Source: Methylobacterium sp. FF17 (GTDB lineage Bacteria; Pseudomonadota; Alphaproteobacteria; Rhizobiales; Beijerinckiaceae). From it: a stretch of DNA of 64,000 nucleotides. The notes beneath the pieces were generated by a model. That model was given only the letters and a program-made list of their open reading frames with translations, was not told where the DNA came from and searched no databases. The number at the start of each line of letters is the position of its first letter. Position 1 is the first letter of the stretch. Position numbers and translations under genes: made by a program. Of this stretch, positions 54,770 through 63,687 are shown one piece after another. The DNA lies in assembly GCF_025813715.1 (NCBI RefSeq), contig NZ_CP107532.1, positions 1 to 64,000 of the forward strand. The letters run 5' to 3'.

Positions 54770-56273
54770 CCGGCACCACCGTGTCGAGGACCTTGGCCGA
54801 GGAGAGGACGCCGGGCAGGCCCGCGCCCGGATGGGTGCCGGCGCCGACGAGGTAGAGGTTGCGCACGGCCGACGAGGCGTTGTGGGGCCGGAACCACGCC
54901 GATTGCGTCAGGACCGGCTCCAGGCCGAAGCCGGAGCCGCGGAAGCTGAGGAAATCGCTCGCGAAATCGGCCGGCGTCGTCACCCGCGAGGTCACGATCG
55001 AGCCGGACAGGCCCGGCATCACGCTCGCCTCCAGATGGGCCTCGATGGCCTGCCGGTAGGGTTCGGCGAGGGCCGCCCAGTCCTGCCCGCCGGCGAGATT
55101 CGGCACCGGGGCCAGCACGTAGAAGGCGTCGCAGCCCGGTGGGGCGAGGCTCGGGTCGGTGGCGGTGGGCCGGTGCAGGTAGAGGCTGAAATCCGGCGCC
55201 AGCACCTTGCGCACGAAGATATCCGCGATCAGTTCGCGATAGCGCGGCCCCATCAGGATGGTGTGGTGGGCGATCCCGGGGAATTGCCGGTTCGTGCCGA
55301 AGTACCAGACGAACAGCCCCATCGAGGATCGCGAGGCCTTCAGCTTCGCCCGGCCCCAGGCCGGTCCCTCGTTCGGCAGGAGGTCGAGGTAGGTGTGGGC
55401 GGAATCGGCGTTCGAGACCACGATGTCGGCGGGGATCCGCGTCCCGTCCGTCAGCGTCACGCCGGTGGCGCGCCCGGACTCGACGTCGATGCGGGCGACC
55501 TCGGCCCCGCAGCGCACGGATCCGCCCTGCCCCGCGATCAGGCCGACGAGGCCGTCCACCAGCCGTCCCGTGCCCCCCATGGCGAAGTGCACGCCCCAGC
55601 GCTGCTCCAGGTGGGCGATCAGGCAGTAGATCGCGCTCGCCCGGAACGGCGAGCCGCCGATGAGCAGGGGGTGGAAGCTGAAGATCGTCCGCAGGCGCTC
55701 GTCGCGGATGTAGCGCGCGACGAGGTCGTAGACCGAGCGGTGCCCGCCGAGCCGCAGCAGCGCCGGCGTGATCCGCAGCATGTCGCGCACCGAGGAGAAG
55801 GCGACGTGGCCGAGTTCCTCGAACCCGAGCCGGCAGATCGCGGCGCTGCGCTCCATGAAGCGCTCGTAGCCCGCGACATCCGGCTCGGAGAACCGCGCGA
55901 CCTCGGCCCGCATCGCCGCGCGGTCGCCGCTGTAGTCGAAGGTCGCCCCGTCCGGAAACCGGATGCGGTAGAACGGCGACATCGGCGCCAGGGTGACGTC
56001 GTCGGCCATGCGCCGGCCGCATAGGTTCCACAGTTCCTCGAACAGAAACGGCACCGTCACGATGGTCGGACCTGCATCGAAGATGAACCCATCCTGCCGA
56101 TGCACCCGCGCCCGACCACCGGGTTGCTCCAGACGTTCCAGCACGCTGACACGGTAACCCCGTGCACCTAGCCGAATCGCCGCTGCGAGCCCGCCGAAAC
56201 CGCTGCCGATCACGACGGCGTGCCGCTGTCGAGAGGCGTATTTAGAATGGTGGACATCGTTGATTGTCAACAT
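54750..56273 (-). CDS. crtI: phytoene desaturase CrtI
   Basis: A 507-residue FAD enzyme that introduces the double bonds of phytoene (to neurosporene or lycopene). HAVVIGSGFGGLAAAIRLGARGYRVSVLE is the FAD fold; PGGRARV, FDAGPTIVTVP and the C-terminal NLYLVGAGTHPGAGLPGVLSSAKVL are diagnostic. The ATG at 56273 (MLTINDVHHSKYASRQRH) gives a normal-length N-terminus but has no Shine-Dalgarno, and a PpsR operator overlies it. No ATG occurs closer to the FAD motif. Confidence 0.94.
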   Translation of the reverse strand: MLTINDVHHSKYASRQRHAVVIGSGFGGLAAAIRLGARGYRVSVLERLEQPGGRARVHRQDGFIFDAGPTIVTVPFLFEELWNLCGRRMADDVTLAPMSPFYRIRFPDGATFDYSGDRAAMRAEVARFSEPDVAGYERFMERSAAICRLGFEELGHVAFSSVRDMLRITPALLRLGGHRSVYDLVARYIRDERLRTIFSFHPLLIGGSPFRASAIYCLIAHLEQRWGVHFAMGGTGRLVDGLVGLIAGQGGSVRCGAEVARIDVESGRATGVTLTDGTRIPADIVVSNADSAHTYLDLLPNEGPAWGRAKLKASRSSMGLFVWYFGTNRQFPGIAHHTILMGPRYRELIADIFVRKVLAPDFSLYLHRPTATDPSLAPPGCDAFYVLAPVPNLAGGQDWAALAEPYRQAIEAHLEASVMPGLSGSIVTSRVTTPADFASDFLSFRGSGFGLEPVLTQSAWFRPHNASSAVRNLYLVGAGTHPGAGLPGVLSSAKVLDTVVPDARVHA

Positions 56274-56282
56274 TGTTTGACA
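56265..56282 (-). promoter_or_regulatory. PpsR/CrtJ operator overlapping the crtI start codon
   Basis: TGTCAACATTGTTTGACA is a perfect TGT-N12-ACA palindrome centred on the start codon of crtI (56271-56273). No second site is seen within the 56-bp space to bchO. Bound PpsR would sit over the start codon, not the promoter, so it would act as a roadblock, or the promoter is closer than it looks (TTGACA in the right arm, minus strand, could be a -35). Confidence 0.78.
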
Positions 56283-56329
56283 GTAGCGTTGGAGCACGCT
56301 GAGGTGCAAGTACGGAGTTGCGTTCGCCG

Positions 56330-57235
56330 TCAGCTGGTCTCGCACCGCTCCGTCAGGGCAGTGCCAGCGGCCTCTAGAATGACTTCAGCAACTCGGTCAG
56401 GCGCTTCCTCGTGGGCGAGGTGCCCGAGGTTGCGAAGCAGGCGGACCCGCGCGTCCGCGAGCCGTTCCTTGAGCGCGAAAGCAGTCTCTGGGGCGATGGC
56501 CCGGTCGTCACCGCCCACGAGGAGCAGCGTCGGCACAGTGAGCCGGTCGATGTCGCGGTCGAGGGCGGCGAGGTCCCAGTTCGCCATCATTCCCAGCGCG
56601 CCGGCCACATGGCCAGGGTATCGGAACAGCCGCCGATAAAGATCCAGCGCCCGGGGATCGAGGCGGGATCCGGTGCCCCGAATCAGGCGCTCCACCGCTG
56701 GGCGATCGGCCGTCCAGGCGAAGATCCGTGGCGTGACCGGATTGAGGAACAGCATGCGGGCGAGGCCCGGGAACAGCACGGAGGCGAGACCCGGAAAGGG
56801 GGTGAGCGCGCCGTTGAGCGCCACCAGCAGATGCGGCCGCGCTCCGTCGAGGCAGAGGCGTGCGAGGATCGCGGCGCCCGCGGAATGCCCGACCACGATC
56901 GCCGGCTCCACGGCCAAAGTCGTGAGGAGATCGCGGATCGCCGAGGCCATGCCAGGCAGGGACAACCGGCCGGGGGGCAGCGGATCGGTGAAGCCGTGCC
57001 CCGGGAGATCCAGCGCGACCACCCGGAAGTGCGCGGCGAGGAGTGGCGCGAGGCCGGCCCAGGAATGGGTCGCCGCCCCCGTACCGTGGAGTAGCAGCAG
57101 GACCGGTGCCTCCGGCGCGCCGAGCTCCTGAACGTGCCAGGTCAGGTCGGAGGCCACGACGAAGCGGCTCGCCGAGCGGTTTGGCCAATCCGCGCCGTCG
57201 CGCTCCCAGAGGGGTCGGTCGCTCGCCGTCCGCAT
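56330..57235 (-). CDS. bchO: BchO, alpha/beta hydrolase, Mg-chelatase accessory
   Basis: A 301-residue alpha/beta-hydrolase encoded after bchID in most purple-bacterial clusters. LLLLHGTGAATHSWAGLAPLLA (oxyanion), VVGHSAGAAILARL (nucleophile Ser), VGGDDRAIAP (acid) and NLGHLAHEEAPDRV (His) form a complete catalytic triad. It is thought to help Mg-protoporphyrin formation, but substrate and reaction are not established. It starts 11 bases after the bchD stop. Confidence 0.88.
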   Translation of the reverse strand: MRTASDRPLWERDGADWPNRSASRFVVASDLTWHVQELGAPEAPVLLLLHGTGAATHSWAGLAPLLAAHFRVVALDLPGHGFTDPLPPGRLSLPGMASAIRDLLTTLAVEPAIVVGHSAGAAILARLCLDGARPHLLVALNGALTPFPGLASVLFPGLARMLFLNPVTPRIFAWTADRPAVERLIRGTGSRLDPRALDLYRRLFRYPGHVAGALGMMANWDLAALDRDIDRLTVPTLLLVGGDDRAIAPETAFALKERLADARVRLLRNLGHLAHEEAPDRVAEVILEAAGTALTERCETS

Positions 57236-57246
57236 CGCACCAGCCC

Positions 57247-58944
57247 CTATCGCGCCGACCGGATCGCGGCGCTCATCACCGCCGCATCGGCGTAGGGAAG
57301 CGGCAGATAGCGCGCACCCATGGCCTCGGCGAGGCGGCGCGCGGAATCCTGCGGCCGCGCGGCGGTGTCGATGAGGATCGTGCGGATCGCCGAGGCGCGG
57401 AGCAGCCGGGCCGCCTGCAGGGCGTCCGCACCCGCTTCGACCCGGCCGGGCGCTCCGGAGCGTGTGATATTGGCGCGCCCGTCGGTGAGTACGACGAGGG
57501 TTGCGGAGCCCCCCGCCCGCTCGATCGCGCGGGCGAGGTCGCCAGCCTTGTCGAGGCCGGACGCGAGCGGTGTGCCCCCGCCCCCCGGCAAGGCGCCGAG
57601 GTCACGGCGAGCTCGTGCCAGGGCCCGGGTCGGGGGTAGGACGATCTCCGCACCTGTGCCCCGGAAGGCCACCAGGGCGACCCTGTCGCGACGGACGTAT
57701 GCCTCCGCGAGAAGGCATTCGACAGCTCCCTTCACCTCGGCGAGACGCTCGAGGGCTGCAGAGCCAGAAGCGTCCACCGCGAAGATCGTGGTGGTTTCGC
57801 TGCGCTGACGGAAGCGGCTGATCCGGACATCCGACGCCCGCAGCCGGATGGCCCCGCTGCCCGCCCCGCCAGCTCCGCGCAGCCGCTGCCAGGGTGCGGC
57901 GGCGCGCAGGGTCTCGATGAGCGCGAGCCGTCCTTCGCGCAGATGGCCCGGGCGCGTTCCGGCCGGACGACCCGACCGGGTCGCAGCGCGCGGCGCACCC
58001 GCCTTCCCGGCTTTCGGGGCTGGTCCCCGATCCGTCATGCCCTGCAATTGCGCAAGGAGGCCCGCCGGGATCGCCGCCCGGGCCGCCGCAACCACGCTCT
58101 CGGCCGAAGCTTCGAGGCGTTCGGAACCCTGCGCCGACGACCCGTCCCGCGCCTCTCGGGTCGCGTCATCGGCGCCGGCATCCGTGTCATTCTCGGCGCC
58201 GGGAGGCATCCGCGTTGCACGGGGCGCCAGGACGAGGCAGGCCGCCTCCCGGATGTCGTCGGCGTTGAACGCGCCGCGACCGGCATGGGCCGCGGCGAGG
58301 CGAGCGACGCGCAGGGCAAGGAGCGGTGCGCGCAAGGATGCAATGCCGAGATGGGCGGCCGCCGCGCACAGGTCGCTGACGGCAGCCTCGGATGGATGCA
58401 TGATCCCCCCGGCCCCAAACATCTCCTCCGGTGCCCCCGCGCCGGTTTCGCCCCAGGCGATGCCGGTTAGGTCGAGGTGGAAGGCGAGGCGATCCATTAG
58501 CGCCTCCGGAGCCCCTTCATCGCCCTCGCCCTCGTCGAGGAGGATCAGGCCGATCCTGGCGGGCGCGAGCCCGCCGCCCAGACTCTGTATCCGCCCCGTG
58601 TCGAGGGCGCCCGCAAGACGGGCGGCGGTGCCGGGCGTCAGGCGCTCGGCCATGGGCACGACGAGGAACCCGCCATCGGCCTGCGCCAGAAGGCCGGACT
58701 GCGGCACCGGCCGCCCGGCGGCGAGGGTCGCGGCGAGGTCGAGGCCGCCCAGCAGCCGTTCGTCAGAGATCCCGGGCGGCATGCGCCAGAGGCGCCGCCC
58801 GGGCGCCAGATGCGCGCGCAGGTGTTCGAGCCAGCGATCCCGAACCGGCCCTGCCCCAGCTCGGACCACGATGCCGCCGCAGCCATGGGGATCGGTGGCG
58901 GCCAGGCGTGCCGCTCGCAAGGCCAGGAACCACGGCGCGCTCAC
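57247..58944 (-). CDS. bchD: magnesium chelatase subunit BchD
   Basis: A 565-residue subunit that with BchI (AAA+) and BchH inserts Mg2+ into protoporphyrin IX. It has an inactive AAA+ domain at residues 1-220, an acidic/Pro linker (AENDTDAGADDATREARDG), and a C-terminal integrin-I (vWA) domain with the MIDAS D-x-S-x-S: FAVDASGSAAL. The start is GTG at 58944, overlapping the bchI stop by 4 bases. Confidence 0.94.
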   Translation of the reverse strand: MSAPWFLALRAARLAATDPHGCGGIVVRAGAGPVRDRWLEHLRAHLAPGRRLWRMPPGISDERLLGGLDLAATLAAGRPVPQSGLLAQADGGFLVVPMAERLTPGTAARLAGALDTGRIQSLGGGLAPARIGLILLDEGEGDEGAPEALMDRLAFHLDLTGIAWGETGAGAPEEMFGAGGIMHPSEAAVSDLCAAAAHLGIASLRAPLLALRVARLAAAHAGRGAFNADDIREAACLVLAPRATRMPPGAENDTDAGADDATREARDGSSAQGSERLEASAESVVAAARAAIPAGLLAQLQGMTDRGPAPKAGKAGAPRAATRSGRPAGTRPGHLREGRLALIETLRAAAPWQRLRGAGGAGSGAIRLRASDVRISRFRQRSETTTIFAVDASGSAALERLAEVKGAVECLLAEAYVRRDRVALVAFRGTGAEIVLPPTRALARARRDLGALPGGGGTPLASGLDKAGDLARAIERAGGSATLVVLTDGRANITRSGAPGRVEAGADALQAARLLRASAIRTILIDTAARPQDSARRLAEAMGARYLPLPYADAAVMSAAIRSAR

Positions 58945-60086
58945 GGGGCGAGGATGTCCGCTACGGCGCGTACGACCCGCGCGGTGGAGCCGGATTCATC
59001 GAGGGGGTTACGGCGCAGACGGTGGCGCAGGGCCGAGGGGGCGATCCGGGCGAGGTGGTCCCGGCCCACGGTTTCGGCGCCTTCGTAGGCGGCGAGCGCG
59101 CGCGCGGTGCGCATCAGGGTGAGTTCGCCGCGCAGGCCGTCCGTGCCCAGCGCCAGGCAGAGCCGGGCCGCCGCCTCCAGTGTGGCGTCCGGGACGGTGA
59201 GGCCGGGCAATCGCGCGCGGGCGGCGGTGAGGGTCCGGCGGATGGCGCGGTCGGCTCCCGCATGGGCGGCACAGAACCCGGCTGGGTCACGCTCGTAGGC
59301 GTCGCGCCGGCGCACCACGTCGATGCGGGTCGGCAGGTCCGTGGGGGTCGTCACCTCGACGGCGAGGCCGAAACGATCGAGGAGTTGGGGCCGCAGTTCG
59401 CCCTCCTCCGGATTGCCGCTGCCGACGAGCACGAACCGCGCCGGATGGCGCAGGCTCAGGCCCTCGCGCTCCACGGTGTTCACGCCCGAGGCGGCCACGT
59501 CGAGGAGCAGATCCACGAGGTGATCGTCGAGGAGGTTGACCTCGTCGATGTAGAGGAAGCCCCGATTGGCCCTGGCGAGCAGACCCGGCTCGAAGGCCTT
59601 CTCGCCACGGGTCAGGGCGCGCTCGAGATCCAGGGCGCCGACCACCCGGTCCTCGGTGGCGCCGAGCGGAAGGTCCACCACGGGCACGGGGATCCTTTCC
59701 GTGCGCAGGGTCGCCTGCTCGCGGCAGCGATCGCAGAGGTCCGCCGGACGACCGGGATCGCAGGAATACGGACAGCCCGCCACCGCTGCCATCGGCGGCA
59801 ACAGGGCAGCGAGCCCCCGGATGGCCGTGGATTTCCCGGTGCCCCGATCCCCGAACACCAGCACGCCGCCGACCGAGGGGTCCACGGCGGCGATGAGGAG
59901 CGCGCGGCGCATCTCGTCCTGGCCGACGATGGCCGAGAAGGGGAAGGTGGCTGGCGCGTGTACGCCTGTCTCTCGGCGCGATGCCTTCGTGCGTCCGGCG
60001 GCCCGGAGAATCGGGGTGTTCGCGTTCGAGGATGCAATGGCGGCGGGTTCGCCGGACATCGCTCGGCTCGATCCGTTGGCGATCAT
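58941..60086 (-). CDS. bchI: magnesium chelatase ATPase subunit BchI
   Basis: A 381-residue AAA+ ATPase, motor of Mg chelatase. FSAIVGQDEMRRALLIAAVDP starts the domain, Walker A is FGDRGTGKST, Walker B LYIDEVNLLDDH, and VLVGSGNPEEGELRPQLLDRFG the sensor. The first 48 residues are non-conserved, so the start may be at the second Met (60059). A 4-base GTGA overlap with bchD. The third subunit, BchH, is not in the window. Confidence 0.95.
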   Translation of the reverse strand: MIANGSSRAMSGEPAAIASSNANTPILRAAGRTKASRRETGVHAPATFPFSAIVGQDEMRRALLIAAVDPSVGGVLVFGDRGTGKSTAIRGLAALLPPMAAVAGCPYSCDPGRPADLCDRCREQATLRTERIPVPVVDLPLGATEDRVVGALDLERALTRGEKAFEPGLLARANRGFLYIDEVNLLDDHLVDLLLDVAASGVNTVEREGLSLRHPARFVLVGSGNPEEGELRPQLLDRFGLAVEVTTPTDLPTRIDVVRRRDAYERDPAGFCAAHAGADRAIRRTLTAARARLPGLTVPDATLEAAARLCLALGTDGLRGELTLMRTARALAAYEGAETVGRDHLARIAPSALRHRLRRNPLDESGSTARVVRAVADILAP

Positions 60087-60117
60087 GGGCTTGGACTCCC
60101 CCTCGGGTCTGCGCCTG

Positions 60118-60141
60118 CCTTCCCCGCCGTACGGGGGAAGG
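60118..60141 (-). promoter_or_regulatory. intercistronic hairpin between hemA and bchI
   Basis: CCTTCCCC (60118-60125) pairs with GGGGAAGG (60134-60141), loop of 8, 14 bases after the hemA stop. No T-run. It may separate the hemA and bchID transcripts or mark a processing site. Confidence 0.45.
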
Positions 60142-60154
60142 ACGAATGCGTGTC

Positions 60155-61372
60155 CTACTCGGCGGCGGCGCGCTGCATGCCCATTTGGCCCCAGATCGCG
60201 GTGAGAGCCCCGACGAGGTGATCGATGTCGGCGTCCGAGTGAAGCGGCGAGGGCGTGATGCGCAGGCGCTCGGTGCCGCGCGGGACGGTAGGATAGTTGA
60301 TCGGCTGGACGTAGATGCCGAACGCGTCGAGCAGGGTGTCGCTGATCGCCTTGCAGAGCACCGGGTCGCAGACCATCACCGGCACGATGTGGCTGTCGTT
60401 GGCGAGGGTCGGGATGCCGGCGGCATCCAGCCGGGCCCGCACGGTGGCCACCCGCTCCCCATGCCGGGCGCGCTCGGCGCCGCTGGCCTTGAGATGGCGG
60501 ATGCTCGCCGTGGCCCCGGCCGCCACGGCGGGCGGCAGCGAGGTGGTGAAGATGAAGCCCGAGGCGAAGCTGCGCACGAAGTCGCAGAGCCGGGCCGAGC
60601 CCGTGATGTAGCCGCCATGGACCGCGAAAGCCTTGCCCAGCGTGCCCTCGATGACGTCGATGCGGTGGGCGAGGCCCTCCCGCTCCGAGATGCCGCCGCC
60701 GCGCGCACCGTAGAGCCCGACCGCGTGGACCTCGTCGAGGTAGGTCAGGGCTCCGTGCGCCTCCGCCACGTCGCAGATCTCGGCGATCGGCGCGATGTCA
60801 CCATCCATGGAGTAGACGGATTCGAAGGCCACGATCTTCGGGCGCCCGGGGTCCACGAGCCGCAGCTTGCGGTCGAGGTCGTCGGGGTCGTTGTGGCGGA
60901 AGATGTGCCGCTCGGCGCGGCTCGCCTTGATGCCCTCGATCATCGAGGCGTGGTTGCCGGCATCCGAGAAGATTGCGCAGCCGGGCATCTGCGCGCCGAG
61001 GGTGCCCAGCGCCGCCCAGTTCGAGACGTAGCCTGAGGTGAAAAGCAGCGCGGCCTCCTTGGCGTGAAGGTCGGCGAGCTCGCGCTCCAGGAGCACGTGG
61101 TAGTGGTTGGTGCCCGAGATGTTGCGGGTGCCGCCGGCGCCCGCCCCGCAGCGGTCGAGGGCCTCGTGCATGGCGCCGAGGACCGCAGGGTGCTGGCCCA
61201 TGCCGAGATAGTCGTTCGAGCACCAGACGGTGACGGCCTTCGTGCCCTCCGGCGTGTGGTGGGTGGCGTGCGGGAAGCGGCCCGCCTGCCGTTCGAGGTC
61301 CGTGAAGACGCGGTAGCGTCCCTCGCGATGCAGGCCGGCCAAAGCGGAGCCGAAGATCTCGTCGTAGTTCAT
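60155..61372 (-). CDS. hemA: 5-aminolevulinate synthase
   Basis: A 405-residue PLP enzyme condensing glycine and succinyl-CoA to ALA, first step of tetrapyrrole synthesis by the C4 route. [35 protein letters not shown] and [17 protein letters not shown], with the PLP lysine at about residue 247, are all present. Its place inside the PGC suggests a copy serving bacteriochlorophyll; a second general copy elsewhere is likely but not seen. Upstream in-frame extension (puhE shadow) is rejected. Confidence 0.95.
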   Translation of the reverse strand: MNYDEIFGSALAGLHREGRYRVFTDLERQAGRFPHATHHTPEGTKAVTVWCSNDYLGMGQHPAVLGAMHEALDRCGAGAGGTRNISGTNHYHVLLERELADLHAKEAALLFTSGYVSNWAALGTLGAQMPGCAIFSDAGNHASMIEGIKASRAERHIFRHNDPDDLDRKLRLVDPGRPKIVAFESVYSMDGDIAPIAEICDVAEAHGALTYLDEVHAVGLYGARGGGISEREGLAHRIDVIEGTLGKAFAVHGGYITGSARLCDFVRSFASGFIFTTSLPPAVAAGATASIRHLKASGAERARHGERVATVRARLDAAGIPTLANDSHIVPVMVCDPVLCKAISDTLLDAFGIYVQPINYPTVPRGTERLRITPSPLHSDADIDHLVGALTAIWGQMGMQRAAAE

Positions 61373-61452
61373 GCCCGTCCCCTTCCCTCGGTGATCGGCG
61401 GGTTCTGACTGCCCGCTCGCGTCGCGTGACCGCCGTGGCGGCGTCTCGGTGG

Positions 61453-61474
61453 CCGATCCGCCGGAGCGGATCGG
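61453..61474 (-). promoter_or_regulatory. hairpin between puhE and hemA
   Basis: CCGATCCG (61453-61460) pairs with CGGATCGG (61467-61474), loop of 6, 5 bases after the puhE stop and 81 before hemA. It may lower read-through from the puh-acsF operon into hemA. The rest of the 107-base spacer shows no PpsR-type site. Confidence 0.45.
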
Positions 61475-61479
61475 GGAAC

Positions 61480-62298
61480 TCAAGGGTGCTCGCCTTCCCC
61501 GCCCGCCGACGGGACCGGTGCGGGTATCGGCCCGGTGCGCGCGAGCTTCGGCAGGCTCCACTGCCAGAGGGCGGCCGAGGGCAGCGGCAGCATCAGGAAG
61601 CCGTGCTCCAGGGTGGCCAGCGCCATCAGGGTGGCGAGGATGCTCAGGCCCGCGACCTCGTGGGCCGTCGCTCCATCGCTGAAGGCTGCCAGCGCCAGGG
61701 CGGCGGTACCAAGTCCGGCGAAGCTTACCGAGACCGGAAACAGCGGGTTCATCGCGCGCACCCGCAGGTAGCCTCGCAGATAGGCTAGGTGCGCGGGCAG
61801 GAACTCGGCGTTGAGGTTGCGCACCCCGAGGAACAGGTTGAGGCGGGCCGAGAGGTTCATCCCCCACAGGACACCGTAGGTCCACAGGGCGAAGGGGTTC
61901 GGCTCGCCCCAGGTCAGGACCAGGATTGCCAGGCCTCCAGCGATGATGGCCGCCTCGTGCCACAGGCTGGTGGCCGCTGCGGCCTGGAAGCGCGCGAAGC
62001 CCCGGGCGCCGGGGGGACACCCGAATGGACGCGGGCCGGAGACGAAACCCATGTAGTAGCTCATCTCCTGCCAGCCCCAGACGAGGAGTGCCGCCGTGAA
62101 GGCCGTGTAGGCGCCGGCCTCGCTCGCATCTCCGGCCGAAGCGCCGATCGCCCAGAAGGCCAGTCCGAGCACCCCCGTGCCCGCCACCATGCTGGCCGGG
62201 TGCGTGGCGCGCGGGCGATGGTCGAGGAGCAGGATCAGCCCGGTGGAGAACCACCAGACCAGCACCGCGTAGAGGGCGGGGAGCGCGTAGGCCGCCAT
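61480..62298 (-). CDS. puhE: photosynthetic complex assembly protein PuhE
   Basis: A 272-residue membrane protein with about seven helices, encoded after acsF in many purple-bacterial clusters. [23 protein letters not shown] at the start and [14 protein letters not shown] and [57 protein letters not shown] in the centre match the family. PuhE is needed for full reaction-centre/LH1 levels and may modulate bacteriochlorophyll; the mechanism is unknown. Start [12 protein letters not shown]. Confidence 0.9.
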   Translation of the reverse strand: MAAYALPALYAVLVWWFSTGLILLLDHRPRATHPASMVAGTGVLGLAFWAIGASAGDASEAGAYTAFTAALLVWGWQEMSYYMGFVSGPRPFGCPPGARGFARFQAAAATSLWHEAAIIAGGLAILVLTWGEPNPFALWTYGVLWGMNLSARLNLFLGVRNLNAEFLPAHLAYLRGYLRVRAMNPLFPVSVSFAGLGTAALALAAFSDGATAHEVAGLSILATLMALATLEHGFLMLPLPSAALWQWSLPKLARTGPIPAPVPSAGGEGEHP

Positions 62299-62299
62299 C

Positions 62300-63388
62300 C
62301 TACCAGACCGGCTCAAGGCGGATCTGTGCCGGCATCGGGTTGTCGAGGGTCGGCAGGGCGTAGAGCCGGGCAAAGTTCACCGCCGAGGCGGCGATCCAGG
62401 CGCCGTGCTTGAGGTTGCCGAGAAGGCCGCCCTCGGCCTTGGCGTCGGCGATCTTCTCCGAACAGACCAGGAGCCGGTCCAGGGCCTGCTTGAAGCGCGG
62501 GTTCTCGAGGTCGAGGGTCAGCGGGAAGGTCTGCTTGGAGATTTCCGAGGTGATCCGGAAGACCTGGAAGTCGTAATCGGTCGGGTCGACGCCCAAAGCC
62601 TCGTGGAAGGCCGGGCGGCAATGGTCGCGGACATACATCGTCGCAAAAACCGCCAGGAGGAAGAACTTGATCCAGTAGCGGTTGACGCCCGAGGTCAGCC
62701 TGGGGTTCGCCCGCATCAGCAGGGCGAAGGCCTCGCCGTGCCGGAACTCATCGTTGCACCACTTCTCGAACCACTTGAAGATCGGGTGGAAGCGCCGGTC
62801 CGGGTTGCGCTCGAGCTCGCGGAAGATCGTGATGTAGCGGGCGTAGCCGATCTTCTCGGAGAGATAGGTGGCGTAGAAGATGAACTTCGGCCGAAAGAAG
62901 GTATACTTCTTCGACTTCGTCAGGAAGCCGAGATCCACGCCGATACCGAAATCCTTCAGCACGTCGTTGATGAAACCGGCATGCCGCGCCTCGTCGCGGC
63001 TCATGAAGCCGAACAGCTCGCGGATGTCGGGATTCTTCGCCCGCTTGCGCATTTCCGCATAGAGCACGCAGCCCGAGAACTCGGCGGTGATCGACGAGAC
63101 CAGGAAGTCCATGAACTCCTTGCGTAGAGCCGGGTCGAGCCCGGACATGTCGCAATCGAACTCGTCGTTGCGCGTGAAGTGGCGCTTGTTCGGGTCGGCG
63201 CGCAGTTCCGCGATGAGCTTGTTCCACTCCGCCCGCACGGGCTCGACGTCGGTCCTGTCGAGTTCCTCGAAATTGGTCGTGTAGAAGCGCGGGCTCAGGA
63301 ACGTGGTTTCCTGCGCGGCCTTGGTCCCCTCGTTCATGGGGAGCTTCGGGGACAGTTTCGGGACGGGCTGCTGGATCGCTGCGGTCAC
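62300..63388 (-). CDS. acsF: Mg-protoporphyrin IX monomethyl ester oxidative cyclase AcsF
   Basis: A 362-residue diiron, O2-dependent cyclase that forms ring E of the (bacterio)chlorophyll macrocycle. The iron ligands appear as [24 protein letters not shown] and [11 protein letters not shown]. Its presence and the absence here of the O2-independent BchE fit an aerobic phototroph. The start is GTG, overlapping the preceding small ORF by 4 bases; puhE starts 1 base after the stop. Confidence 0.96.
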   Translation of the reverse strand: MTAAIQQPVPKLSPKLPMNEGTKAAQETTFLSPRFYTTNFEELDRTDVEPVRAEWNKLIAELRADPNKRHFTRNDEFDCDMSGLDPALRKEFMDFLVSSITAEFSGCVLYAEMRKRAKNPDIRELFGFMSRDEARHAGFINDVLKDFGIGVDLGFLTKSKKYTFFRPKFIFYATYLSEKIGYARYITIFRELERNPDRRFHPIFKWFEKWCNDEFRHGEAFALLMRANPRLTSGVNRYWIKFFLLAVFATMYVRDHCRPAFHEALGVDPTDYDFQVFRITSEISKQTFPLTLDLENPRFKQALDRLLVCSEKIADAKAEGGLLGNLKHGAWIAASAVNFARLYALPTLDNPMPAQIRLEPVW

Positions 63389-63687
63389 AGGCGCCTCCTC
63401 TCGGAAAAGCTGACTTCGTAGAGTTCGGTGAGTTCGAGGTGGCCCGCGAGCTTGGTCCAGAGTCGTTCGAGGCGCCCCGCGCGGGTCACGGTGGCGGTCC
63501 GACGCACCACGAGGCGTTCGCCGTAGGGCACAGAAGTCGGGGCATCGTGGACCTGCACGGCGTCGCCGGGCTCGATCTCGAAGGCGGCGTCGAGGACCAC
63601 ATGGGCATGCAGGCTCTCGGGCGTCTGTTCGATCTCGACGGTGCAGGGGACGTCGACGCTGCGGCGTCCGGTCAACCAGGCCATCAT
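63385..63687 (-). CDS. small conserved PGC protein between puhC and acsF
   Basis: A 100-residue soluble protein: [95 protein letters not shown]. An ORF of about this size sits at this place in many purple-bacterial clusters. It looks all-beta with a short helix and has no membrane segment. The function is unknown; overlap with both puhC (4 bases) and acsF (4 bases) suggests coupled expression with the cyclase, of which it may be a partner or assembly factor. The start may be the second ATG. Confidence 0.78.
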   Translation of the reverse strand: MMAWLTGRRSVDVPCTVEIEQTPESLHAHVVLDAAFEIEPGDAVQVHDAPTSVPYGERLVVRRTATVTRAGRLERLWTKLAGHLELTELYEVSFSERRRL

